Assembly (NCBI RefSeq): GCF_019145475.1
Contig: NZ_JAHTKI010000003.1
Location: forward strand, 267,018 to 331,017
From: Pseudomonas botevensis
GTDB lineage: Bacteria > Pseudomonadota > Gammaproteobacteria > Pseudomonadales > Pseudomonadaceae
Direction of reading: 5' to 3'
Length of the DNA: 64,000 nt
This document shows, piece by piece, positions 16,898 through 26,822 of this stretch. The translations under genes and the position numbers were made by a program. The notes beneath the pieces are model-generated. The model was not told the origin of the DNA, ran no database searches, and was given only the letters and a program-made list of their open reading frames with translations. How positions within the stretch are numbered: position 1 is the stretch's first letter; the number at the start of each line of letters is the position of its first letter.

Positions 16898-17608
16898 ATG
16901 ACCCAAGCACTCATCGAACTGTCCGACCTGGGCTTCAACTGGCCCGGTCACCCGCCGCTGCTGGATATCCCGGCGTTTCGCCTGGAACCGGGCGAAACCC
17001 TGTTCCTCAAAGGCCCGAGCGGCAGTGGCAAGACCACCCTGCTCGGCCTGCTCGGCGGGGTGCAGAAGCCCGGTCGCGGCAGCATCCGCCTGCTCGGCCA
17101 GGAGCTGACCGAACTCGGTGCCGGCGCGCGCGATCGCTTTCGGGTCGATCACACCGGCTACATCTTCCAGCAGTTCAACTTGCTGCCGTTTCTTTCGGTG
17201 CGCGAGAACGTCGAGCTGCCGTGCCACTTCTCGAAACTGCGCGCCGAGCGGGCGAAGCAGCGTCATGGCAGTGTCGATCAGGCGGCGGCCACCCTGCTCG
17301 CCCACCTCGGTCTGCAGGATGAAAACATCCTCGGGCGCCGCGCCGACTCGCTGTCGATCGGCCAGCAACAACGGGTCGCTGCGGCCCGTGCGCTGATTGG
17401 CCAACCGGAACTGGTGATCGCCGACGAGCCGACTTCGGCGCTGGATTACGACGCCCGGGAAAACTTCATCCGCCTGCTGTTCGCCGAATGCCGCGAGGCA
17501 GGTTCGAGCCTGTTGTTCGTCAGCCACGACCAGAGCCTGGCGCCGCTGTTCGACCGTCACCTGTCCCTGGCCGAGCTCAATCGCGCCGCCACGTCTGCCG
17601 AGGTCTGA
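16898..17608 (+). CDS. ABC transporter ATPase, MacB/LolD type
   Basis: 236-residue ATPase: Walker A GPSGSGKTT near residue 38, Q-loop (IFQQFNLLPFLSV), signature LSIGQQQRVAAARAL, Walker B LVIADEPTSALD and a switch His in LFVSHDQSL. The LLPFLSVRENVELP segment is typical of the LolD/MacB branch, which drives mechanotransmission rather than classic import. It pairs with the FtsX-like permease one base downstream. In this operon the likely job is export or envelope handling linked to zinc starvation; the substrate is unknown. Confidence 0.88.
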   Translation: MTQALIELSDLGFNWPGHPPLLDIPAFRLEPGETLFLKGPSGSGKTTLLGLLGGVQKPGRGSIRLLGQELTELGAGARDRFRVDHTGYIFQQFNLLPFLSVRENVELPCHFSKLRAERAKQRHGSVDQAAATLLAHLGLQDENILGRRADSLSIGQQQRVAAARALIGQPELVIADEPTSALDYDARENFIRLLFAECREAGSSLLFVSHDQSLAPLFDRHLSLAELNRAATSAEV

Positions 17609-17609
17609 G

Positions 17610-18875
17610 ATGTATTTGCTCCGTCTGGCCATGGCCAGCCTGGCCAACCGCCGTTTCACCGCACTGCTGACTGCCTTCGCGATCGCCCTTTCCGTGTGCC
17701 TGCTGCTCGCGGTGGAACGGGTACGCACCGAGGCCAAGGCGAGTTTCGCCAGCACCATCAGTGGCACCGACCTGATCGTCGGCGCCCGCTCGGGCTCGGT
17801 GAACCTGCTCCTGTACTCGGTGTTCCGCATCGGCAACGCCACCAACAACATCCGCTGGGACAGCTTCGAACACTTCGCCAACGATCCGAAGGTGAAGTGG
17901 GCAATTCCGATGTCCCTCGGCGACTCCCATCGCGGCTACCGGGTGATGGGCACCACCGAAGCGTATTTCGAGCATTACCAGTACGGCCGCCAGCAACATC
18001 TGGAACTGGCGGACGGCCGCGCGTTCGCCAGCGATCCGTTCGAAGTGGTGCTCGGCGCCGAAGTCGCCGACGCGCTGCACTACAAGCTCGGCGACAAACT
18101 GGTGCTGGCCCATGGCGTGGCGGCGATCAGTCTGGTCAAGCACGACGACAAGCCGTTCACCGTGGTCGGCATTCTCAAACGCACCGGCACGCCGGTGGAT
18201 CGCACGCTGCACATCAGTCTCGGCGGCATGGAGGCGATTCACATCGACTGGCACAACGGTGTGCCGGCCCGGGGCAATGGCCGGATCACTGCCGATCAGG
18301 CGCGCAACATGGACCTGACCCCGCAAGCGATCACCGCGTTCATGCTTGGTCTCAACAGCAAGATTTCCACCTTCGCCCTGCAACGGGAGATCAACGAGTT
18401 CCGTGGCGAGCCGATGCTGGCGATTCTGCCGGGCGTGGCCTTGCAGGAGTTGTGGAGCCTGATGAGCACCGCCGAAAAAGCGTTGTTCGTGGTGTCGCTG
18501 TTCGTGGTGCTGACCGGGTTGATCGGCATGCTCACGGCGATTCTCACCAGCCTCAATGAGCGCCGGCGGGAGATGGCGATTCTGCGTTCGGTCGGTGCAC
18601 GCCCTTGGCACATCGCGAGCCTGCTGGTGCTGGAAGCCTTTGCCCTGGCGCTGACCGGGGTGATCGCCGGGCTGGGGTTGCTGTACATCGGCATCGCCGC
18701 CGCCCAGGGTTATGTGCAGGCCAATTACGGTCTGTATCTGCCGCTGGCATGGCCGAGCGAGTATGAATGGACGCTGCTCGGTGGCATTCTGGCGGCCGCG
18801 CTGCTGATGGGCAGCGTACCGGCCTGGCGCGCGTATCGCCAATCCCTGGCCGATGGCCTGTCGATCCGTTTATGA
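17610..18875 (+). CDS. ABC transporter permease, MacB/FtsX type
   Basis: 421-residue permease with the type VII architecture: an N-terminal transmembrane helix (RFTALLTAFAIALSVCLLL), a large periplasmic MacB-like domain of about 230 residues, then three C-terminal helices (ALFVVSLFVVLTGLIGMLTAI, LLVLEAFALALTGVIAGLGL, and one near residue 390) of the FtsX domain with the conserved ERRREMAILRSVGA coupling segment. Follows the ATPase immediately with GAGG before its ATG. Function follows the zinc operon context. Confidence 0.87.
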   Translation: MYLLRLAMASLANRRFTALLTAFAIALSVCLLLAVERVRTEAKASFASTISGTDLIVGARSGSVNLLLYSVFRIGNATNNIRWDSFEHFANDPKVKWAIPMSLGDSHRGYRVMGTTEAYFEHYQYGRQQHLELADGRAFASDPFEVVLGAEVADALHYKLGDKLVLAHGVAAISLVKHDDKPFTVVGILKRTGTPVDRTLHISLGGMEAIHIDWHNGVPARGNGRITADQARNMDLTPQAITAFMLGLNSKISTFALQREINEFRGEPMLAILPGVALQELWSLMSTAEKALFVVSLFVVLTGLIGMLTAILTSLNERRREMAILRSVGARPWHIASLLVLEAFALALTGVIAGLGLLYIGIAAAQGYVQANYGLYLPLAWPSEYEWTLLGGILAAALLMGSVPAWRAYRQSLADGLSIRL

Positions 18876-18886
18876 GGATGTTCACC

Positions 18887-19405
18887 ATGCCCCGCGCCGT
18901 GCTCGCGCTGTTGCTGCTGGTCGCCCTGCCCGTGTGGGCGGCCGCACCGAAAGACCTGACCTGGTCGGAGATGATCCCGCCGGACGCCGCGCCGGAAGTG
19001 CCGAACATGACCCCGCTGCACGACCTGTCGAAGATGGGCGATGCGCTGTCCGCCGAGTCGGCACCAGCGGCCAAGCAGGACATGCCCAACGCCCCGGTGG
19101 TGCAGAGCCTGGACGGGCAGAACGTCCGTCTGCCAGGCTATATCGTGCCGCTGGAAGTCAGCGAAGAAGGCCGCACCACCGATTTCCTGCTGGTGCCGTA
19201 TTTCGGCGCCTGCATCCACGTACCGCCACCGCCGTCGAACCAGATCGTGCATGTGAAAAGCGAGCTGGGGGTGAAACTCGACGAGCTGTATCAGCCGTAT
19301 TGGGTCGAGGGACCGTTGCAGGTCAAGCAGTCCACCAGCGAACTGGCCGATGCCGGGTATCAGATGGAGGCGGACAAGATTTATGTGTATGAGCTGCCGG
19401 AGTGA
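18887..19405 (+). CDS. DUF3299 periplasmic protein
   Basis: 172-residue secreted protein of unknown function. A signal peptide (PRAVLALLLLVALPVWAA) precedes a proline-rich stretch and the DUF3299 core (LPGYIVPLEVSEEGRTTDFLLVPYFGACIHVPPPP), whose Cys-His pair in GACIHVPPP could bind metal. ATG 18887 has GAGG 9 nt upstream; ATGs at 18872 (overlapping the permease stop) and 18878 are alternatives that lengthen the N-terminus by only 3-5 residues. Last gene of the predicted Zur-regulated zinc operon. Confidence 0.8.
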   Translation: MPRAVLALLLLVALPVWAAAPKDLTWSEMIPPDAAPEVPNMTPLHDLSKMGDALSAESAPAAKQDMPNAPVVQSLDGQNVRLPGYIVPLEVSEEGRTTDFLLVPYFGACIHVPPPPSNQIVHVKSELGVKLDELYQPYWVEGPLQVKQSTSELADAGYQMEADKIYVYELPE

Positions 19406-19489
19406 TCCGGCAGTTTTGTGCTGTGTGATCCGTCGAGTTCGCGGGCAAACCCACAAAGTTCCAGCGAAAAACCTGTCATCACTGTTTCA

Positions 19490-19503
19490 TTGAGCTGAGT
19501 CAA
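19490..19503 (+). promoter_or_regulatory. Candidate Anr/FNR box upstream of oprG
   Basis: TTGAGCTGAGTCAA fits the TTGAT-N4-ATCAA palindrome at 8 of 10 defined bases and is symmetric in its outer four. It lies 67 bp before the oprG start. oprG/ompW genes are known oxygen-responsive targets of Anr/FNR, so the site is plausible. Confidence 0.5.
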
Positions 19504-19569
19504 AAGACCGTATCAGACGGATTCGTACCATAGGACATCAAACATTTTTAACGTCCTTTGGGAGCTTCC

Positions 19570-20268
19570 ATGAACAAGTCCTTGCTCAGCGCCTCGCTGT
19601 TTGCCCTCGCGCTTGCAGCCCCGCTCGCCCATGCCCACGAAGCCGGCGATATCATCGTTCGCGCCGGTGCAATCACCGTCAACCCGAAGGCCGACAGCTC
19701 CAGCGTCAAGGTCGATCAGGGTCCGCTGAGCGGCACCAACCTGGGCGGCAAGGCGACCATGAGCAGCGACACCCAACTGGGCCTCAACTTCGCCTACATG
19801 CTCACCAACAACATCGGTATCGAGTTGCTGGCTGCCACGCCATTCGAGCATGACGTGAAGCTCAAGGGCACCGCCCTGCCGGCTGCCAACGGCAAGCTCG
19901 GCACCCTGAAACACCTGCCGCCGACCCTCAGCGTCGTCTACTACCCGCTGGACTCGAAGTCGGCGTTCCAGCCGTACATCGGCGGTGGCATCAACTACAC
20001 CTGGATCTACGACGAACACGTCGGCAGCGAAGCCCAGTCCAACGGTTTCAGCAACTTCAAGGCGAAAAACTCCTGGGGCCTGGCCTGGCAGGTCGGCGCC
20101 GACTACATGCTGACCGACAACATCATGCTCAACGCCCAGGTGCGCTACATCGACATCGACACCCGCGCCACCGTCGAGAACAACGCGGTCGCCCCCGGCA
20201 CCCGCGCCAAGGTGAATGTGGATGTCGATCCATTTGTGTACATGGTCGGTCTGGGCTACAAGTTCTAA
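19570..20268 (+). CDS. oprG: OmpW-family outer-membrane protein OprG
   Basis: 232-residue eight-stranded barrel porin for small hydrophobic molecules. It has a signal peptide cleaved after AHA (residue 22), then the mature HEAGDIIVRAGAITVNP start typical of OmpW, repeated amphipathic strands (LGLNFAYMLTNNIGIELLAATPF, LSVVYYPLDSK, AFQPYIGGGINYTWIY), and a C-terminal aromatic (GLGYKF) needed for barrel assembly. It is next to the zinc operon as in P. aeruginosa. The ATG at 19570 has a good GGGAG upstream; an Anr-like box is further upstream. Confidence 0.9.
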   Translation: MNKSLLSASLFALALAAPLAHAHEAGDIIVRAGAITVNPKADSSSVKVDQGPLSGTNLGGKATMSSDTQLGLNFAYMLTNNIGIELLAATPFEHDVKLKGTALPAANGKLGTLKHLPPTLSVVYYPLDSKSAFQPYIGGGINYTWIYDEHVGSEAQSNGFSNFKAKNSWGLAWQVGADYMLTDNIMLNAQVRYIDIDTRATVENNAVAPGTRAKVNVDVDPFVYMVGLGYKF

Positions 20269-20415
20269 GCCTCGATTCAAAAGAACGTTCACGTGGTGGT
20301 GAATGAGGCTCAATGGTGAGCAGGCTTAGAACTGACGGCGACGGCTCTGCGGTCGCACGGGGATAATTTCCCTTGCCACAGGATTTTCCAGGGTTGTAAC
20401 GGAATTCCGGCCGTG

Positions 20416-20445
20416 AAAAAGGCGCCTGTTGAAGGGCGCCTTTTT
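20416..20445. terminator. Bidirectional terminator between oprG and the epimerase
   Basis: AAAAAGGCGCC (20416-20426) and GGCGCCTTTTT (20435-20445) form an 11-bp stem with an 8-nt loop. A-tract and T-tract on either side let it terminate both the plus-strand oprG unit and the minus-strand epimerase unit. Confidence 0.85.
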
Positions 20446-20519
20446 CATGTCTGCTGCAAATGCGTTGCGAATCGGTCCCTCACCCCGGCCTGTTCCCTCC
20501 GGGACAGGGGCTTTTGACG

Positions 20520-21441
<922 letters not shown>

Positions 21442-21449
<8 letters not shown>

Positions 21450-22326
21450 GGCGATAAAACCTATCCAGTAAGCCCGGGAGTGCGGCACGCCAGGCGCGCG
21501 GCTTGATCCCGAAGGTGTGCAGAATTTTCTTGCAGGCGAGCACTGCATGCTGCGGCTCTTCGGCGGCGTCCGGTCGCGCGGCGTGGGCCTGGGCGGTCGG
21601 TTCCTCGATGGCCAGCTGATGCAGGCTGCGCGCCTCGGTGAGGATCGCCTGCCCAAGTGCCAGCGGGGTGGTCGCCTCGTGTCCGGCGTAGTGGTAAGTG
21701 CCCCACAGCGGCGCCGCGCAATCGAGTTGCTTGAGCACTGAGATGATCACCCGTGCCGCGTCGTCGACCGGCGTCGGATTGCCCCGGCGATCATCGGCCA
21801 GCAGCAGTTCGTCGGGTTGCTCGGCACGGGCGAGGAAGCGCCCGAGGGTGCCGTCCGGGCTGTCGTCGAGCAGCCAGCCGAAACGCAGCAACACGTGTTG
21901 CGGGCAGGTCGCGCGGACGCTTTGCTCGATCCGCCACAGCGCCTGACCGCGCAGGCCGAGCGGCACCGGTTCGTCTTTTTCGCTGTAGGCGGTGGCGCGC
22001 GAGCCGTCGAACACCCGATAGCTGGACGGTTGCACCAGCACGATGTTGTGGTGCTGGCACAGCTCGGCCAGACGCTCGATCGCTCGTTCCTGCCCGGACA
22101 GACGGCTTTCGCTGACAGTCTCGGCCTGGAACCAGTCGAAATAATAGGCAAGGTTGATCAACGCATCGGGACGGGTGTCGTCGAGCAGTTGTGTCAGGCT
22201 CGCGGCATCCCAGCCGTCTTCCGGGGGGCGGGGGGCGAGGAAACCGATGTCTTCCTCCGCACCGAGGCGAATCAGCGCCTGCCCAAGGGCATTTCCGCCG
22301 CCCAGTAACATAAGGCGCATTCGCAT
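21442..22326 (-). CDS. RmlD-like sugar-nucleotide reductase family protein
   Basis: 294-residue NAD(P)-binding protein of the RmlD (dTDP-4-dehydrorhamnose reductase) superfamily. A Rossmann start MLLGGGNALGQALIRLG, then DALINLAYYFDW, LVQPSSYRVFDG and a sugar-binding-like C-terminus. In canonical RmlD a YxxxK pair follows the Ser motif; here YSEKDEP is shifted and lacks the full motif, so catalysis is uncertain. Starts at 22326 and 22320 are both possible; neither has a strong Shine-Dalgarno. Operon with the downstream epimerase; divergent from lhr. Confidence 0.7.
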
Positions 22327-22522
22327 AGAGTCAGCAGGCCCAGTCTGATTGGAACGATGGCTTTGGCGACGGCGCTTGTGGCACCGACGTCGATAATTGC
22401 CGGAATCGTTGCATTTTGCGGGTTTAGTGCGCAACCGTCACCCGTAAAGTGTAGATCGTCAATTTTTACGGCGCCCCGAGCGGTACTTGCATCTTCCCGC
22501 CCGCGCCCGCATAACTGAACCC

Positions 22523-25500
22523 ATGAATCTGCCCCTCCCCGCCGGCAGCGCCCTGGCAGGCTTCCATCCTGCCGTCAGCGCCTGGTTCAGCCAGACCTTC
22601 GCGACGGTCACCGCCGCCCAGGCCCGCGCATGGCCGTTGATCCGCCAGCGCCGTTCGACGCTGATCGCCGCCCCTACAGGCTCGGGCAAGACCCTCACCG
22701 CCTTCCTCGCCGTCATCGACGACCTCGTCCACCGTGGCCTGGAAACCCCGGACGGTCTGCCGGATGAAACCCTGGTGGTCTACGTTTCGCCGCTCAAGGC
22801 GCTGTCCAACGACATCCGCATCAACCTGCAGACCCCGTTGGCGGGAATCACCGGACAATTGCGCCAGCTCGATTTGCCGGAGCTGCAAATCACCACCGCC
22901 GTGCGCACCGGCGACACAGCGCAGAAAGACCGCACCGCCATGCGCAAGCGCGCGCCGCACATTCTGGTGACCACCCCGGAATCGCTCTACGTGCTGCTGG
23001 GCTCGGAATCCGGCCGCAAAATGCTCGGCACCACGCGCACGGTAATCGTCGATGAGATCCACGCCATCGCCGCCGGCAAGCGCGGCAGTCACCTGGCGTT
23101 AAGCCTGGAACGGCTGCAAGCCCTGTGTCCGGAACCGCTGACCCGGATCGGTCTGTCAGCCACGCAAAAACCGATCGACGCGGTGGCACGGTTTCTCGTC
23201 GGTCATCGACGCCCCTGCGAAATCGTCGACATCGGCCACGCCCGGCCACGGGATCTGGGCATCGAAGTGCCGCCGGTGCCGTTGTCGGCAGTGATGGCCA
23301 ATGATGTCTGGGAACTGGTTTACGACCGCCTCGCCGTGCTGGCCCGCGAACACCGCACCACGCTGATTTTCGTCAATACCCGACGCCTCGCCGAACGCCT
23401 GAGCCGACACCTGAGCGAGCGCCTCGGCAAGCACGCGGTCGCCGCCCACCACGGCAGTCTGGCCAAGGAATTTCGCCTCGATGCCGAACAACGGCTCAAG
23501 CGCGGCGAACTGCAGGTTCTGATCGCCACTGCCTCGCTGGAGCTGGGGATCGACATCGGCGAAGTCGACCTCGTCTGCCAGATCGCCTCGCCGCGTTCGA
23601 TTGCCGGTTTTCTGCAACGGGTCGGCCGCTCCGGGCACCAGGTCGGCGGTACGCCCAAGGGCCGCCTGTTCGCCACCACCCGCGACGACCTGATCGAATG
23701 CGCCGCCCTGCTCGACTGCGTGCGCCGGGGCGAACTCGACACCCTGCACATTCCCCAGGCGCCCCTGGACGTGCTGGCGCAACAGATCATCGCCGAAGTC
23801 AGTTGCCAGGAATGGGCGGAAGACGCGCTGCTGGCGCTGTTCCGTCAGGCGGAACCCTACGCCGTTCTCGACGAGCGTCACTACCAGGCCCTGCTGAGCA
23901 TGCTTGCCGAGGGCTACAACGGTCGCCAGGGCATCCGCAGCGCCTACCTGCACCGCGACGCCGTGAGCCGAACCCTGCGCGGTCGACGCGGCGCGCGACT
24001 GACGGCGGTGACCAGTGGCGGCACCATCCCGGACAACGCCGACTACAGCGTCCTGCTGGAGCCCCAGGGCCTGAACATCGGCAGTGTCAACGAAGACTTC
24101 GCCGTGGAAAGCATTGCCGGCGATGTGTTCCAGCTCGGCAACACCTCCTATCGCATCCTGCGGGTGGAAACCGGCAAGGTCCGGGTCGAGGATGCCCAGG
24201 GCCAGTCGCCGACCATTCCGTTCTGGCTCGGCGAAGCGCCGGGACGCAGCGATGAGCTGTCGGCGGCGGTGGCCCGCCTGCAAGCGCAACTCGATGAATT
24301 GCTCGGCGCCAGCCCCGGCAATCTGCAACCGGCCCTCGACTGGCTGACCGGCACCCTCGGCCTGAACCCGGCCAGCGCCGAACAACTGGTGGACTACCTC
24401 GCCCGCGCCCGCCAGGCCCTCGGCGCGCTGCCCTCGCAAGACACGCTGCTGATGGAGCGTTTTTTCGACGAGTCCGGCGGCACCCAGTTGATCATCCACT
24501 CGCCGTTTGGCAGCCGCATCAACCGCGCCTGGGGCCTGGCCCTGCGCAAGCGTTTCTGCCGCACGTTCAACTTCGAATTGCAGGCCGCCGCCAGCGAAGA
24601 TGCGATCGTGCTGTCGCTGTCCACCAGCCACAGCTTCGAACTCGACGAAGTCTGGCGCTACCTGCACAGCCACAGCGCCGAACACATCCTGATTCAAGCC
24701 GTGCTGGAGGCGCCGCTGTTCGGCGTGCGCTGGCGCTGGAATGCCGGTGTCGCGCTGGCGCTGCCGCGTTTTACCGGCGGGCGCAAAGTCGCGCCACAAC
24801 TGCAGCGAATGAAAAGCGAAGACCTGATCGCCAGCGTGTTTCCCGACCAGATCGCCTGCCTGGAAAACCTCGCCGGCGAACGGGAAATCCCCGAGCATCC
24901 GCTAGTGGAACAAACCCTCGACGATTGCCTGCATGAGGCGATGGACAGCGAAGGCTGGCTCGATCTGCTGCGGCGCATGGAGCGCGGCGACGTGCGTTTG
25001 ATCAGCCGCGACCTCCCCGCGCCGTCACCGCTGGCGGCAGAAATCCTCAGCGCCCGCCCCTACACCTTTCTCGACGACGCACCGCTGGAAGAACGCCGCA
25101 CCCAAGCCGTGCTCAACCGTCGCTGGAGCGATCCGCAATCCACCGATGACCTCGGCGCGCTGGACGCCGACGCGATCAGCGCCGTGCGGGAAGAGGCCTG
25201 GCCGACGCCGGGCAACGTCGATGAAATGCACGAAGCGCTGATGAGCCTGGCGTGCATCAGCGCTACCGAAGTGGCGGCCAACGAACACTGGCCTGAATGG
25301 CTGCAAACCCTGGCCGACACTGGCCGCGCGTGTCGCTTGCGGGTCGACCCGGCGCATTCGTTCTGGTTGCCCCGGGAGCGCCTGACTTGCCTGCAAGCGC
25401 TGTATCCACAGGCTGCCGTTGAGCCCGCGCTGCAAGCGCTGCGCGGATTCGACGAGGCGTGGACAGCCGAGGAAGCGCTGCTGGAAGTGATCCGCGCACG

Positions 25501-26821
25501 GCTCGGTGCGTTCGGCCCGTTGCCGCTGCCCGCCATTGCCGCACCGTTGGCGCTGGCCACAACCCGTGTCAATCAGGCCCTCGCGCAACTGGAGCGCGAA
25601 GGCTATGTACTGCGCGGCCACTTCACACCGGGGCTGGATGTCGAGGAATGGTGCGAGCGGCATTTGCTGGCGCGAATTCATCGCTACACGGTCAAGCGCC
25701 TGCGCCGGGAAATCGAGCCGGTGGCGTTGCAGGATTTCATGCGTTTCCTGTTCGACTGGCAGCACTTATCTACAGCGACCCGAGGCCAGGGCAGCGCCGT
25801 GTTGCCGACGATTGTCGGCCAGTTCGAAGGCTACCCGGCAGCGGCTTCGGCGTGGGACAGCGACATCCTCCCGGCGCGGCTCAAGGACTACTCGCCGGGC
25901 TGGCTGGATGATCTGTGTCGCAACGGCAAACTGGTATGGACGCGCCTCAGCGCCCGACAGAAGAGCGGCGGCACGGCGTTGCGCAGCACGCCCATCGTGT
26001 TGCTGCCACGCACTCACGTCGGCCTGTGGAGCACGCTGGCCGAACAAACACCGGAGAACGAACTGACACCAAAAGCGCAGAAGGTTTTCGAGGCGCTCAG
26101 CCAACACGGCGCACTGTTTTTCGACGAACTGGTGCATGAGGCACACCTGCTGCGCACGGAGCTGGAAATCGCCTTGCAGGAACTGGTCGGCGCCGGCTTG
26201 GTCAACGCCGACAGCTTCGCCGGACTGCGGGCGCTGATCACCCCGGCGAGCAAACGCCAGCAACGCAGCAGTCGGCGCGGACGCGGGGCGTTTGTCGGCG
26301 GAATGGATGATGCCGGGCGTTGGGCGTTGCTGCGCCGAGGATCGGTTGCGGTGGTGGACAAACCCGCTCCGGAAACCCTGGAACACATCGCCATGACTCT
26401 GTTGCGGCGTTACGGCGTGGTGTTCTGGCGCTTGCTCGAACGCGAGGCGGACTGGCTGCCGAACTGGCGCGAACTGCTGCGCACGTTCCATCGCCTGGAG
26501 GCCCGTGGCGAGATCCGGGGCGGGCGGTTTGTCAGCGGCCTGGCGGGTGAGCAATTTGCCCTGCCCGAAGCGATCCCGTTGCTGCGCGAAGTCCGTCGCC
26601 GCCCCCATGACGGCAGCCTGATCGCCGTGTGCGGGGTAGATCCGCTGAACCTCGCCGGCACCTTGTTGCCGGGCGCAAAAGTACCGGCGCTGGCGAGCAA
26701 TCGGCTGGTGTATCGGGACGGCTTGCCGGTGGCGGCGGAAATTGCCGGCAAACCACAATTCTGGGTGGAGCTGGAGCAATCGGTGATGGCCGAGGTGCGC
26801 GGCAAACTGATTCGGCATTGA
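22523..26821 (+). CDS. lhr: Lhr-type large ATP-dependent helicase
   Basis: 1432-residue superfamily 2 helicase. Walker A APTGSGKT at residues 50-57, DEIH box at 177-180, motif III LSATQKP, then the second RecA domain (LIFVNTRRLAERL, ATASLELGIDIGEVDLVCQIASPRS, QRVGRSGHQ). The Lhr core winged-helix/beta-barrel region and a long Lhr-CTD follow, as in E. coli Lhr, slightly shorter overall. Bacterial Lhr is a 3'-to-5' DNA/RNA-DNA translocase implicated in repair. ATG 22523 gives the family's usual length. The gene is free-standing, ending 1 bp before the opposite-strand channel gene's stop. Confidence 0.93.
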   Translation: MNLPLPAGSALAGFHPAVSAWFSQTFATVTAAQARAWPLIRQRRSTLIAAPTGSGKTLTAFLAVIDDLVHRGLETPDGLPDETLVVYVSPLKALSNDIRINLQTPLAGITGQLRQLDLPELQITTAVRTGDTAQKDRTAMRKRAPHILVTTPESLYVLLGSESGRKMLGTTRTVIVDEIHAIAAGKRGSHLALSLERLQALCPEPLTRIGLSATQKPIDAVARFLVGHRRPCEIVDIGHARPRDLGIEVPPVPLSAVMANDVWELVYDRLAVLAREHRTTLIFVNTRRLAERLSRHLSERLGKHAVAAHHGSLAKEFRLDAEQRLKRGELQVLIATASLELGIDIGEVDLVCQIASPRSIAGFLQRVGRSGHQVGGTPKGRLFATTRDDLIECAALLDCVRRGELDTLHIPQAPLDVLAQQIIAEVSCQEWAEDALLALFRQAEPYAVLDERHYQALLSMLAEGYNGRQGIRSAYLHRDAVSRTLRGRRGARLTAVTSGGTIPDNADYSVLLEPQGLNIGSVNEDFAVESIAGDVFQLGNTSYRILRVETGKVRVEDAQGQSPTIPFWLGEAPGRSDELSAAVARLQAQLDELLGASPGNLQPALDWLTGTLGLNPASAEQLVDYLARARQALGALPSQDTLLMERFFDESGGTQLIIHSPFGSRINRAWGLALRKRFCRTFNFELQAAASEDAIVLSLSTSHSFELDEVWRYLHSHSAEHILIQAVLEAPLFGVRWRWNAGVALALPRFTGGRKVAPQLQRMKSEDLIASVFPDQIACLENLAGEREIPEHPLVEQTLDDCLHEAMDSEGWLDLLRRMERGDVRLISRDLPAPSPLAAEILSARPYTFLDDAPLEERRTQAVLNRRWSDPQSTDDLGALDADAISAVREEAWPTPGNVDEMHEALMSLACISATEVAANEHWPEWLQTLADTGRACRLRVDPAHSFWLPRERLTCLQALYPQAAVEPALQALRGFDEAWTAEEALLEVIRARLGAFGPLPLPAIAAPLALATTRVNQALAQLEREGYVLRGHFTPGLDVEEWCERHLLARIHRYTVKRLRREIEPVALQDFMRFLFDWQHLSTATRGQGSAVLPTIVGQFEGYPAAASAWDSDILPARLKDYSPGWLDDLCRNGKLVWTRLSARQKSGGTALRSTPIVLLPRTHVGLWSTLAEQTPENELTPKAQKVFEALSQHGALFFDELVHEAHLLRTELEIALQELVGAGLVNADSFAGLRALITPASKRQQRSSRRGRGAFVGGMDDAGRWALLRRGSVAVVDKPAPETLEHIAMTLLRRYGVVFWRLLEREADWLPNWRELLRTFHRLEARGEIRGGRFVSGLAGEQFALPEAIPLLREVRRRPHDGSLIAVCGVDPLNLAGTLLPGAKVPALASNRLVYRDGLPVAAEIAGKPQFWVELEQSVMAEVRGKLIRH

Positions 26822-26822
26822 T

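Noticed and set aside
22443..22470. CCGTAAA...TTTACGG inverted repeat between the RmlD-like gene and lhr
   Set aside because: Seven-base arms separated by a long spacer can occur by chance; no other support for a regulatory site.
23156..24898. Open frame of 580 codons antisense to lhr
   Set aside because: Composition is that of a high-GC antisense shadow, and the lhr frame carries every helicase motif.
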